Notes: generated from the sequence alone by a model not told the origin. 64,000 nucleotides of DNA from Methylobrevis albus (GCF_015904235.1 NZ_JADZLT010000040.1:1-64000), one strand, 5' to 3'; positions 40,785-50,814 are shown, numbered from the stretch's first letter. Numbers and translations: made by a program.

Positions 40785-42149
40785 TCAGTACCGCTCGAAC
40801 CCGCGCTTCAGCTCCCAGTCCGTCACCCGGCGGTCGTACTCGAGCTGCTCCCATTCGGCGGCGTGGATGTAGTGCTCCACCACCTCGGGGCCGAAGGCGT
40901 CGGCGAGCATTTCGGAGGTGCGGGCGGTCTCGATCGCCTCGCGCAGGGTCTTCGGGATCTCGCGGATGCCGGTCTTGCCGTAGGCGTCGCCGGTGAAGGC
41001 GTCCTCGAGGTCGAGGCCCTGCTCGATGCCGGAGAGGCCGGCGGCGAGCATCGCGGCGAAGGCGAGGTAGGGATTGAGGTCGGCGCCGCCGATGCGGCAC
41101 TCGACGCGGATCGCCTTCGAGCCCTCGCCGACGAGGCGGAAGCCGGCCGTGCGGTTGTCGTGGCTCCACACCGCCTTGGTGGGGGCGAAGGTGCCGGCCT
41201 GGAAGCGCTTGTAGGAGTTGATGTAGGGCGCGAGGAACAGGGTGATCTCGCGGGCGTGGGTCAGCAGCCCGGCCATGTACTGCCGCATCAGCTTCGACAT
41301 GCCGTGCGGCGCGTCCTTGTCGAGGAACAGCGGCTTGCCTTTCGGCGACCACAGGCTCTGGTGCACGTGGCTCGAGTTGCCGGCCTGTTCATAGGCGTAC
41401 TTCGCCATGAAGGTGATGGCCTTGCCCTGGCCCATCGCGATTTCCTTCATCGCGGTCTTCATGACGGCGTGGTCGTCGGCCATGGTCAGCGCGTCGGCGT
41501 ATTTGACGTTGAGTTCCTCCTGGCCGAGGCCCCATTCGCCCTTGGAATTCTCCACCGTGATGCCGGCGCCGTGCAGGCCGTTGCGCATCGCGCGCAGCAC
41601 GCCCTCGACCTTGGTGGTCGGCAGCACGCCGTAGTCCTCGATGTAGCCGTTGGCGGTGGCGAGGCCGCGCCAGCCCTTGGCGGCGGCGGAGCCGTAGGTC
41701 TCCTCGAAGAGATAGAACTCCAGCTCCGAGGCCATGAACGGCATCATTTCCTTGGCCGCCAGCCGGTCGATCTGGCGCTTCAGGATCTGCCGCGGGCTGT
41801 GCGGCATCGGATGGCGGTGATGGTCGGTGACGTCGCAGAGCACGAGCGCGGTGCCGGGCAGCCAGGGCGTCTTGCGGAGCGTTGCCATGTCGGGAACGAT
41901 GGTGAAGTCGCCGTAGCCCTTCTCCCAGCTCGCCGCCTTGTAGCCGGGCACCGGCTCCATATCGATGTCGACGGTGAGCAGGTAGTTGCAGCAGTGCGTC
42001 TCTTCGATCGCCGAGGCGAGGAAGTGCTCGGCGTGGAAGCGCTTGCCGGCGAGGCGGCCCTGCATGTCGGTCATCGCGACCACGACCGTGTCGATCGATC
42101 CGTCGGCGACCAGCTTCTTCAGTTCGGCAAGGCTCAGGTTTCCGGGCAT
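40785..42149 (-). CDS. Glutamine-synthetase-family gamma-glutamyl amine ligase (PuuA/GlnA4-like)
   Basis: A 454-residue member of the glutamine synthetase fold that ligates glutamate, using ATP, to an amine. Family segments: MASELEFYLFEE (metal/ATP site), GQEELNVKYADAL, AGNSSHVHQSLW, and FAPTKAVWSHDNRTAGFRL. The HHE motif lining the ammonium site in true GlnA is absent; the segment reads GEWGLGQEE, like PuuA, so an alkylamine rather than ammonia is the expected acceptor. AAGGA lies 5 bases before the ATG. Its neighbours (ethanolamine-type permease upstream; aldehyde and alcohol dehydrogenases downstream) point to an amino alcohol such as ethanolamine as acceptor. Putrescine is less likely since no PuuB/PuuD is seen. 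Confidence 0.9.
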   Translation of the reverse strand: MPGNLSLAELKKLVADGSIDTVVVAMTDMQGRLAGKRFHAEHFLASAIEETHCCNYLLTVDIDMEPVPGYKAASWEKGYGDFTIVPDMATLRKTPWLPGTALVLCDVTDHHRHPMPHSPRQILKRQIDRLAAKEMMPFMASELEFYLFEETYGSAAAKGWRGLATANGYIEDYGVLPTTKVEGVLRAMRNGLHGAGITVENSKGEWGLGQEELNVKYADALTMADDHAVMKTAMKEIAMGQGKAITFMAKYAYEQAGNSSHVHQSLWSPKGKPLFLDKDAPHGMSKLMRQYMAGLLTHAREITLFLAPYINSYKRFQAGTFAPTKAVWSHDNRTAGFRLVGEGSKAIRVECRIGGADLNPYLAFAAMLAAGLSGIEQGLDLEDAFTGDAYGKTGIREIPKTLREAIETARTSEMLADAFGPEVVEHYIHAAEWEQLEYDRRVTDWELKRGFERY

Positions 42150-42270
42150 GATGTCCTTCTTCGTCGTTCGGCGGTTCCCCGCGTGCGTCCTGCGGCCGCT
42201 TCTTCCGGCTGCCGTCACGCAACGTGACGCCGGGACCTCGATCGGCCCCGGCGCCGGTGCATTCTAGGCG

Positions 42271-43782
42271 TTACTTCGCGACGACGCGATGGGGTGCGCC
42301 GCCGGCGTGCTCGATCGCGAACTCTTCTTCGGGCGACAGGATCAGCTTGTGGCGGCCGATGAGGGCGAAGTAGACGATCGCCACCCCGAACCACACGGCG
42401 ACCCAGAGCACGCCCTTGGTGAAGTTCGGGTCCTGCACCTGGTAGAACAGCGTCACCAGCGCGATCAGGATGGTGAGCACGGCGCCGGGGATGCCGAGCG
42501 GCGAGCGATAGGGCCGCTCCATGTGCGGCTGGTTCACCCGCAGCAGGATGAACGAGACCGCCTGCAGGATGTAGGAGAACATCGCCCCGAACACGGCCAT
42601 GTTGAGCAGCACGCTGCCGATGGTCGCGCCGCCCTGCTCGGCGCCGAGCGCGAACCAGATCGCCAGCATGACGCCGAGGCCCACGATGGCGCCGGTGACC
42701 ATCGCCCGCGCCGGGGTGCGGTGGGTCGGGTGGGTCTTCGAGAGGGCGGTCGGGAAGTAGCCCGCGCGCGACAGCGAGTAGATCTGGCGCCCTTGCGCGA
42801 ACAGGATGGTGTGGAAGCTCGCGATCAGGCCGGTGAGGGCGACGATGCCGAGCAGCACGACGCCGCCGTCGCCGTAGACGGCGCGGAAGCCGTCGAGGAG
42901 CGGTTCCAGCGACGACGACAGGTGGAACGAGCCGACGCCGGGCACCGACGGGTTGAGCAGCACGATCATGAAGGCCGAGACGATCAGCGTCACCATGCCG
43001 AGCATGATGCCCTTCGGCATGTCGCGCTTCGGGTCGACCGATTCTTCCGCCGCCAGCGGCAGCTGCTCGATGGCGAGGAACAGCCAGACGGCGAAGGGCA
43101 GGGTGGCGAGCACGCCGGAGATGCCGAAGGGGAAGAAGTCGCCGCCGCCCTCGGGAAGTTCGACCGCCGCGCCGTCCGGGCCGACGCCGATGTTGAGCGC
43201 CCAGCGGCTGAAGTCCATCGCCGGGATCGCGCTCACCCAGAAGAAGATCAGCACGGCGAGCGAGATCAGCGTCACCACCAGCGTCACCTTGAACGAGAGT
43301 TCGAGGCCGAAGACGTTGAGGGCGAGGAAGATCGCGTAGAACACGATCCAGACCAGCGGCGACCAGGCGGCGTCGAGGCCGAGGATCACGTTGACGTAGG
43401 CGGTGATGAAGGTGACGACCACCGCCGGCGTAATGACGTATTCGACATTTTCGCAGAGGCCGGTGATGAAACCGCCCCAGGGACCCATCGCGGTGCGGGC
43501 GAATGAATAGGCGGCGCCGGTGTGCGGCAGCGCCGGGCTCATCTCGGCGATCGAGAAGGTGAGGCCGAGATACATCACGGCGATGATCGCGGCGGCGACC
43601 AGCATGCCGCCCCAGCCGCCGGTGGCGAAGCCGAAGTTCCAGCCCGAGAAGTGGCCGGAGATGACCGCGCCGACGCCGAGCGCCCAGAGCGACCAGATGC
43701 CGGCGTACCGGCTGAGACCGCGCTGGGCGAAGTAGTCGGCTTCGGCGCGCTTGTAGGTAACGCTTCCCTCGTTCTTGGCCAT
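42271..43782 (-). CDS. APC-family permease of the ethanolamine permease type
   Basis: A 503-residue amino acid-polyamine-organocation transporter with about twelve membrane segments. The N-terminal region IWSLWALGVGAVISGHFSGW and LPHTGAAYSFARTAMGPWGG match the ethanolamine permease subfamily (TC 2.A.3.5) as I remember it. The C-terminus is cytoplasmic and polar (LSPEEEFAIEHAGG). GGAGGA lies 8 bases before the ATG inside a CCTCCGGAGG palindrome. It is the second gene of the minus-strand unit and presumably imports the substrate glutamylated by the PuuA-like enzyme encoded next. Confidence 0.9.
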   Translation of the reverse strand: MAKNEGSVTYKRAEADYFAQRGLSRYAGIWSLWALGVGAVISGHFSGWNFGFATGGWGGMLVAAAIIAVMYLGLTFSIAEMSPALPHTGAAYSFARTAMGPWGGFITGLCENVEYVITPAVVVTFITAYVNVILGLDAAWSPLVWIVFYAIFLALNVFGLELSFKVTLVVTLISLAVLIFFWVSAIPAMDFSRWALNIGVGPDGAAVELPEGGGDFFPFGISGVLATLPFAVWLFLAIEQLPLAAEESVDPKRDMPKGIMLGMVTLIVSAFMIVLLNPSVPGVGSFHLSSSLEPLLDGFRAVYGDGGVVLLGIVALTGLIASFHTILFAQGRQIYSLSRAGYFPTALSKTHPTHRTPARAMVTGAIVGLGVMLAIWFALGAEQGGATIGSVLLNMAVFGAMFSYILQAVSFILLRVNQPHMERPYRSPLGIPGAVLTILIALVTLFYQVQDPNFTKGVLWVAVWFGVAIVYFALIGRHKLILSPEEEFAIEHAGGAPHRVVAK

Positions 43783-43892
43783 TGTCGTTTCCTCCGGAGG
43801 CGACGCCTCCCATCCCAGCCGTCCCGGCTGCGGCCGCTTCTTGCGAGCGGATTTCGTCGGGCGGAGCGATCCACCCTGCCTTCGTGCGACCG

Positions 43893-44642
43893 TCAGCCGG
43901 CGCCTGAGAGCGCCCGCGCCAGCCGCCCGGCCCAGGCGTCGGCCTCGGCGGGGCCGGCGATCAGGTCGTTGCGGATCTCGATCATCACCGTCTCCAGCCC
44001 GCGCGCGGTGCCGTGGCGGTCGAGGGTGTAGTAGACGCCGTCGGCCGGGCTGTAGGGCTCGTTGGCGCGCACGTCGATGCGGATGTCGCCGGCGAGCGCC
44101 GTGAGCATCGGCGCGGCCAGCCGGTCGTCGGCGCCGAACAGGATGCCGATGTCGAAGTCGCGGCGGGTGCCCTTGAACACCGGCGTGAAGCTGTGCACGG
44201 CGATCAGCGCCGGCGGGGCGTCCGGCGCGGCCGCGGCGACACGGCGGTCGAGCAGGGCGGCGAGCGCCGCGTGATAGGGTGCGTGCACGTTGGCGATGCG
44301 CCGGGCGCGCTCGTCCGCCGAGAGGGCACGGTTGCCGGGGATCGCGGTGCTGTCGCTGGTTTCGGGGATCAGGGTCGGCGACTCTTCCGGCCGGTTCACG
44401 TCGAGCACGAGGCGCGAGATCGTGCCGCGGAACACCGGCGCGCCGAGCCGTGCCGCGAGCGACCGGCTCACCGGCAGCGCGCCGGGATCCCAGGCGATGT
44501 GGTCGCGCCGCTCCGCCTCGCCGAGCCCCAGTTCGCCCCAGGGCGCGGGAAACCGGTTCGAGGCGTGGTCGCAGACGATGACGAAGCGGCTCGGTGCGTC
44601 GCTGCCTTCGATGGCGTAAGGCGGATCCGACGCTGCGGTCAT
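43893..44642 (-). CDS. N-formylglutamate amidohydrolase-like protein
   Basis: A 249-residue protein of the N-formylglutamate amidohydrolase (HutG2/FGase, COG3931-like) family, zinc hydrolases of the peptidase type. Visible are FVIVCDHASNRFP (the early His region), HIAWDPGA, LVLDVNRPEE, IAVHSFTPVFKG and the late Glu in ETVMIEIRNDLI. No histidine-utilisation gene is adjacent. As first gene of the operon with permease, ligase, aldehyde and alcohol dehydrogenases, it is a good candidate for hydrolysing the final gamma-glutamyl amide, for example gamma-glutamylglycine to glutamate and glycine. This reassignment is inference. Confidence 0.87.
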   Translation of the reverse strand: MTAASDPPYAIEGSDAPSRFVIVCDHASNRFPAPWGELGLGEAERRDHIAWDPGALPVSRSLAARLGAPVFRGTISRLVLDVNRPEESPTLIPETSDSTAIPGNRALSADERARRIANVHAPYHAALAALLDRRVAAAAPDAPPALIAVHSFTPVFKGTRRDFDIGILFGADDRLAAPMLTALAGDIRIDVRANEPYSPADGVYYTLDRHGTARGLETVMIEIRNDLIAGPAEADAWAGRLARALSGAG

Positions 44643-44722
44643 GCCGACGATCTCCCCCCGGAGCGATGGCGAACGGCGCGTCGCGCCCTGTCGTGTATCA
44701 GGATTGCCAATCGGCCGGTTTT

Positions 44723-44748
44723 TGTCAAATTGTGTAATTCACGTTACA
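44723..44748 (-). promoter_or_regulatory. TGTAA-N6-TTACA dyad next to a -35 box, operator candidate
   Basis: TGTAA (44733-44737), TTCACG, TTACA (44744-44748) is a perfect short dyad in an AT-rich island. On the minus strand it lies directly upstream of a consensus TTGACA (44728-44723), a plausible -35 of the hydrolase-permease-ligase operon. The -10 is unclear. The divergent RpiR-type protein is the obvious candidate to bind it. Confidence 0.5.
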
Positions 44749-44834
44749 TCGCCGTGATGGTGTGGCGTCGGCGGCTAGGCACGGCTGCCGGTTCTGCGAG
44801 TTCCGGCGGACGTCGGGCTTCTCAGCCTCGCTTC

Positions 44835-44981
44835 CGTCATCACCGGCCTTGAGCCGGTGACCCACTCGCCATCCGGAACGGGTTGGCGTTCGCGATGAAA
44901 TTACGTCTACAGATCAATTGCTTGTTTTAAACGATGCCGCACCGCCATTGGGTCGCCGGGTCGAGCCCGGCGATGACGACC
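44835..44981. repeat. Inverted-repeat element, family E, copy 2
   Basis: CGTCATCACCGGCCTTGAGC at 44835 and GTCGAGCCCGGCGATGACG ending near 44981 mirror the family E arms at 23.18 kb, with the same ACCGAGAGGGCTT flank. The centre is AT-rich and unrelated to that of copy 1. Confidence 0.78.
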
Positions 44982-45222
44982 GAGAGGGCTTCATCGGGGC
45001 CGAAGGTGGAGGGTCGAGATTCCGCACCGTGTTCGGCGAGGGCAACACGGGGAAACACGCCATCCCGTCAACGTGTCGATAGGCCGACGCCGGCACGAGC
45101 GGAAGAGCAGTGGCCGCTACCGGCGAGGCGGCTTTGCCTTCGGCGGGAATCCCGTCAGACTGCCGCCGAAGGCACGGGGGTGCCGCCGCGGCGCCGTCGC
45201 GGTCGCGAGCGACGGGGCAGCG

Positions 45223-46077
45223 ATGACGGACGACCTCACCATCGCCGAACGCATCCGCACCGAACTCGATCGCTTCACGCCGACCGAGCGCAAGGCGGCG
45301 CACATGCTGCTCGCCAACTACCCCGTCGCGGGGCTGGAGACGGTGGCCGAGCTCGCGCGGCGGGCCAACGTCAGCGCCCCCACGGTGCTGCGCTTCGTCG
45401 CCCGGCTCGGCTTCTCCGGCTATCCGGACTTCCAGCGGTCGCTGCGCGAGGAGCTCGACAAGCAGGGCCAGTCGCCGCTCGCCAAGGCGCGGTTCGAGGC
45501 GGCCGGCCCGGCGGCCTCGGCGCCGCTCGACCGGTTTCGCGCGGCCCTTGTCGAGAACATCAACGAGACGTTCCGCCATGTGCCGGCGGCCGAGTTCGAC
45601 GCCGTGGTCGGCGCGCTGACCGACATACGCCGGCCGCTGCACTGCCTCGGCGGGCGCTTCTCGGACGCGATGGCGCGATATATGGCGGTGCATCTCAAGG
45701 TGGTGCGGCCCGGCGTCAGCCACATCGGCGGCCAGGCCGCGAACTGGCGCGACCAGCTGCTCGACATGGGCACGCGCGACGTGCTCGTCGTCTTCGACAT
45801 CCGCCGCTACCAGGACGATCTCGCGAGCTTTGCGGCGCAGGCGGCCGAGCGCGGCGTGACGATCGTGCTGTTCACCGACCAGTGGCTGTCGCCGATCGCC
45901 CGGCACGCCCGCCATCTCGTCGCGACCCGGGTGCTGGTGCCGTCGCGCTGGGATTCGATGGCGGCGATGATGGGGCTCGCCGAGGCGGTGATCGCCGCGG
46001 CGACCGAGCGGCTCTGGGACGGCGCCAGCCGGCGCATCTCGCTCAGCGACGCGATGCGCCATCCGCACGTGCCGTAG
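45223..46077 (+). CDS. RpiR/MurR-family transcriptional regulator with SIS domain
   Basis: A 284-residue regulator. Residues 1-80 are the RpiR helix-turn-helix domain: LDRFTPTERKAAHMLLANYP, then VAELARRANVSAPTVLRFVARLGFSGYPDFQ (HTH core NVSAPTVLRFVARLG). Residues ~110-260 form a sugar isomerase (SIS) domain with LGGRFSDAMARY and VFDIRRYQDDLASFA. Most RpiR proteins bind phosphosugars, but relatives beside amine operons exist. It is divergent from the glutamyl-amine operon and probably controls it. Since rhizobial IolR is also of this family, a role at the iol locus, 27 kb away, cannot be excluded. Confidence 0.92.
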   Translation: MTDDLTIAERIRTELDRFTPTERKAAHMLLANYPVAGLETVAELARRANVSAPTVLRFVARLGFSGYPDFQRSLREELDKQGQSPLAKARFEAAGPAASAPLDRFRAALVENINETFRHVPAAEFDAVVGALTDIRRPLHCLGGRFSDAMARYMAVHLKVVRPGVSHIGGQAANWRDQLLDMGTRDVLVVFDIRRYQDDLASFAAQAAERGVTIVLFTDQWLSPIARHARHLVATRVLVPSRWDSMAAMMGLAEAVIAAATERLWDGASRRISLSDAMRHPHVP

Positions 46078-46191
46078 GCCCGGCTTCGCGCGTCGGCTGC
46101 ACCGTGTCGCCGCGACCCACAACGCTCTATATGATTGATTCACCATGACGCGCGTCGGGGCGACGCGGGTCGGGCGGCGGGGGAGGCCACG

Positions 46192-47829
<1,638 letters not shown>

Positions 47830-47900
47830 GGTGGGGATATCAGGCTCGTCAAAGCGCCCTTTCTCAACCTGAACCCAAGCCCTGCAAAGCGAGGCAGTCG

Positions 47901-48161
47901 ATGAGCCCTGACGATGTGATGAGAAAATACGCCGAAGAAAAAAGAGTTCGCCTCACGGTCAAGCTGATCGAAGGCGATGACGGCGACAAGTTTGTCGTCT
48001 TTCAGGGGAGCGCCAGGGCCATGAAGATGATGTCTGAAATATTCCTGGCGATGTCGTTGGTGGAGCCGCCGTACGATTTCTCGATGAACCCCAGGGGTGC
48101 TGGCCGTTTTCATTTCGACAGGAAGAATTCCGACATCGGATTTTATATCGATCGACCCTGA
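47901..48161 (+). CDS. Small hypothetical protein, low GC
   Basis: An 86-residue protein that I do not recognise. It starts MSPDDVMRKYAEEKRVRLTV with GAGG 8 bases upstream. It is clearly poorer in GC than its neighbours, rich in Lys, Glu, Met and Phe, and ends in GRFHFDRKNSDIGFYIDRP, with alternating polar and hydrophobic residues suggesting beta strands. No signal peptide or membrane segment is seen. It lies between the kinase and cobU on the same strand. Base composition suggests recent acquisition. It may resemble immunity-protein-like or other accessory small proteins only in general character; no function is proposed. Confidence 0.7.
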   Translation: MSPDDVMRKYAEEKRVRLTVKLIEGDDGDKFVVFQGSARAMKMMSEIFLAMSLVEPPYDFSMNPRGAGRFHFDRKNSDIGFYIDRP

Positions 48162-48213
48162 ACACGATTGGTCGGCGCCGCCCCCGACCGGTTCCATTGA
48201 AAAAAGGCTCTCG

Positions 48214-48738
48214 ATGCCCGCCCGCCTGACCCTCGTTCTCGGTGGTGCCCGCTCGGGCAAGTCGGCGCATGCCGAGGCTTTGGCGCGCGGTGCTGCCGTG
48301 GCGGGGGTGCTGCCGGCTTATGTCGCGACCGCCGAGGCGCTCGATGCCGAGATGGCGGAGCGGATCGCGCGGCACCGGGCGGACCGGGACGGCCAGTTCG
48401 AGACCTTCGAGACGACGCTCGACCTCGGCGAGACGCTGCGGCGCGCGGCGGCGCGCGGGGCGCCGGTGCTGGTCGACTGCCTCACCCTCTGGATCACCAA
48501 CCTGATGGTGCACGAGCGCGACATCGCCGCCGCCGTCGCGGACTTCGGCGACGCTCTCGATGCGGTGGAGGTGCCGGTGGTGCTGGTCGCCAACGAGGTC
48601 GGCCTCGGCATCGTGCCCGACAACGCCATGGCGCGGCGGTTTCGCGACGAGGCCGGGCGGCTCAACCAGCGCCTCGCGGCGCGGGCCGAGACGGTGCTGT
48701 TCATCGCCGCCGGCCTGCCGCTGCGCCTCAAGGGCTGA
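48214..48738 (+). CDS. cobU: Adenosylcobinamide kinase / adenosylcobinamide-phosphate guanylyltransferase
   Basis: CobU (CobP in aerobic-pathway naming) phosphorylates adenosylcobinamide and adds GMP, preparing the nucleotide loop of cobalamin. The 174-residue protein has the P-loop GGARSGKSAHAE near residue 9, VATAEALDAEM, the guanylyl-accepting region IARHRADRDGQFETFE (His in RHR), LVDCLTLWITNLM and VANEVGLGIVP. Length is typical. AAGG lies 8 bases before the ATG. It is 11 kb from cobQ, with no other cobalamin genes next to it. Confidence 0.94.
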   Translation: MPARLTLVLGGARSGKSAHAEALARGAAVAGVLPAYVATAEALDAEMAERIARHRADRDGQFETFETTLDLGETLRRAAARGAPVLVDCLTLWITNLMVHERDIAAAVADFGDALDAVEVPVVLVANEVGLGIVPDNAMARRFRDEAGRLNQRLAARAETVLFIAAGLPLRLKG

Positions 48739-48961
48739 GCCCCGAGGCGCGTCTCGCGCGGCGCACGGCGTTGCGGCGGGCGGGATTTTCGGCCATGACT
48801 CGGAGCCCCGCGGCGTCCCGCCGCACCACCCTTTGCGCCCGGCATCAGGGCGCCCGGCATCAGGGACTGGAACGTTCAGAGCGCCCGCCGGTTGGCCGAG
48901 AGCCCCGGCGTGGCCGGCTCCGGGCGCCGCCGCTCGATCACCGGCCCCACGAGGATCCATC

Positions 48962-49738
48962 ATGGCCGAATCGCCGCCCGACGACGTCGTCTATCGCTGC
49001 CTCGAGGGGCGCACCGTGCTCGTCAGCGGCGGCGGGTCGGGGATCGGCGAAGCGGTCGTGCGGCGCTTCGCCGGGCAGGGCGCGCGGGTCGCCTTCCTCG
49101 ACATCGCCGACGAACCGGCGGTGAAGCTCGCCGGCGAACTCGCCGAGACCGGGGCCGAGGTGCGTTACTTTCACTGCGACCTCACCGACATAGAGGCCCT
49201 TCGCACCGCGGTCGACGACGCCGCGCGAGCGCTCGGGCCGATCACCGTGCTCGTCAACAACGCGGCCAACGACGACCGCCATGCGCTGGCCGAGGTGACG
49301 CCGGAGCGTTTCGACGCCGGCATCGCGGTGAACCTCAAACACCAGTTCTTCGCCGCCCAGGCCGTGGCGCCGATGATGGCGGCGGCGGGGGGCGGGGCGA
49401 TCGTCAACCTCGGCTCGATCGCCTGGCGCCTCGGCCTCGTCGATCTCGCGATCTACACCACCTGCAAGGCGGCGGTGGAGGGCATGACCAAGTCGCTGGC
49501 GCGCGAGTTCGGCCCGAGCAACATCCGCGTCAACGCGGTGGCGCCTGGCGGCATCGCCACCGAGCGCCAGCTGCGGCTCTGGACCGATCCCGAAGGCGAG
49601 CGCGAGATGATCGAGCAGCAGGCGCTGAAGCGCCGCCTCGTGCCCGATGACGTGGCGCGCATGGTGCTGTTCCTCGCCTCGGCGCAGGCGTCCGCCTGCA
49701 CCGCGCAGACTTTCATTGTCGACGGCGGCTGGGTCTGA
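48962..49738 (+). CDS. Short-chain dehydrogenase/reductase
   Basis: A 258-residue classical SDR. The cofactor motif is SGGGSGIGEAVVRRF near residue 22, with Asp after the second strand (FLDIAD) favouring NAD(H). NNAA is near residue 99. The catalytic Ser is in NLGSIAW and the YxxxK motif is YTTCK. GAGGA sits 6 bases before the ATG. It is followed after 62 bases by a Gfo/Idh/MocA oxidoreductase on the same strand. This pairing and the sequence resemble sugar 1-dehydrogenases (galactose, arabinose or xylose oxidation), but the substrate cannot be fixed. Confidence 0.92.
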   Translation: MAESPPDDVVYRCLEGRTVLVSGGGSGIGEAVVRRFAGQGARVAFLDIADEPAVKLAGELAETGAEVRYFHCDLTDIEALRTAVDDAARALGPITVLVNNAANDDRHALAEVTPERFDAGIAVNLKHQFFAAQAVAPMMAAAGGGAIVNLGSIAWRLGLVDLAIYTTCKAAVEGMTKSLAREFGPSNIRVNAVAPGGIATERQLRLWTDPEGEREMIEQQALKRRLVPDDVARMVLFLASAQASACTAQTFIVDGGWV

Positions 49739-49800
49739 GCCTCGGCATCACGCAAACGACCCCGCGGCGCGGGGCGACAAGACGACAAGGGGGAAACACC

Positions 49801-50814
49801 ATGGCCGAGACCGTCTCCGATCCCGTGCGCTTCGGCGTGATCAGCACCGCGAAGATCGGCCGGGAGAAGGTGATCCCCGGATTCCGCACCACGCCCTGGG
49901 TGTCGGTGCACGGCATCTCGTCGCGCGACGCGGCACTGGCGCGCAGCGTCGCGGACGAACTCGGCATCCCGAACGCTTATGGCTCGACGGAAGCGCTGCT
50001 CGCCGACCCGGCGATCGAGGCCGTCTACATCCCGGTGCCCAACGACGCCCACGTCGACGTCGCGCTCGCGGCGGCCGCCGCCGGCAAGCACGTGCTGCTC
50101 GAAAAGCCCGCCGGCCTGACGGCGGCCGACGCCCGGCGCCTCGAGGCGATCCCCGAGGGCATCCTGTTCATGGAGGGCTACATGGTGCGCCAGCACCCGC
50201 AGTGGGCGCTGGTGCGCGACTGGGTGCAGGGCGGGCGGCTCGGGCGGCCAATCGGCTACCAGTCGTGGTTCTCCTACATGAACACCGACCCCGCCAACAT
50301 CCGCAACCGGCTGGAAACCGGCGGCGGCGCCGCGCTCGACATCGGCGTCTATCCGCTCGTCACCAGCCGCTTCGTGCTGGGGCGCGACCCGCGCCGCCTG
50401 GTCGCCGTCATTGACCGCGATCCCGCCTTCGGCACCGACCGCACCAGCAGCGTGCTGGTCGACTACGGCGACGGCATCCACGCGACCTTCACGGTCTCGA
50501 CCCAGTGCGTGGTGCACCAGCGCGCCACCATCTGCGGCACCGAGGGACGGGCCGAGGTGGTGATCCCGTTCAACGCACCGCTCGGCGGCGAGACCCTGGT
50601 GCGCTTCGATGCCGGCGCCGCGCTCGGCGACGCCTCGGCCGAGACGACGGTGGTGCCGGCCTGCGACATGTACGGGTTGGAGGGCGAACTCTTCGCCAAG
50701 GCGGTGCGCGGCGTGGCGCCGCTGCCCTACGGCGTCGCCGACGCCGTGCTGCAGATGCGCCTGCTCGACGCGATCTTCCGCTCGGCCGAAACCGGCGCCT
50801 GGGTGGAAATCTGA
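49801..50814 (+). CDS. Gfo/Idh/MocA-family oxidoreductase
   Basis: A 337-residue sugar or polyol dehydrogenase. It starts RFGVISTAKIGREKVIPGF, where the Rossmann motif GxxxxAxIG is a variant form seen in the xylose/glucose-fructose oxidoreductase branch. EKPAG near residue 103 carries the conserved Lys, and GGGAALDIGVYPLV the Asp and Tyr (in place of His) of that branch. GGGGGAAA lies about 8 bases before the ATG. It probably forms a unit with the SDR upstream. NADP-dependent xylose-type dehydrogenases are the closest relatives I can name, but the substrate is a guess. Confidence 0.9.
   Translation: MAETVSDPVRFGVISTAKIGREKVIPGFRTTPWVSVHGISSRDAALARSVADELGIPNAYGSTEALLADPAIEAVYIPVPNDAHVDVALAAAAAGKHVLLEKPAGLTAADARRLEAIPEGILFMEGYMVRQHPQWALVRDWVQGGRLGRPIGYQSWFSYMNTDPANIRNRLETGGGAALDIGVYPLVTSRFVLGRDPRRLVAVIDRDPAFGTDRTSSVLVDYGDGIHATFTVSTQCVVHQRATICGTEGRAEVVIPFNAPLGGETLVRFDAGAALGDASAETTVVPACDMYGLEGELFAKAVRGVAPLPYGVADAVLQMRLLDAIFRSAETGAWVEI

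Larger units (their letters stand above)
44643..45222. other. Divergent control region between hydrolase operon and rpiR-type gene
   Basis: A 580-base gap between a minus-strand operon and a plus-strand regulator. It contains the TGTAA-N6-TTACA dyad near 44733-44748, a family E inverted repeat at 44835-44981 whose middle is unusually AT-rich, and no gene that I can support. Confidence 0.65.

Noticed and set aside
48838-48867. Two adjacent 15-base copies of GCCCGGCATCAGGG in the cobU-SDR gap, considered as a CRISPR or operator array
   Set aside because: Only two units with no spacer; too little to call an array. Probably a local slippage duplication.
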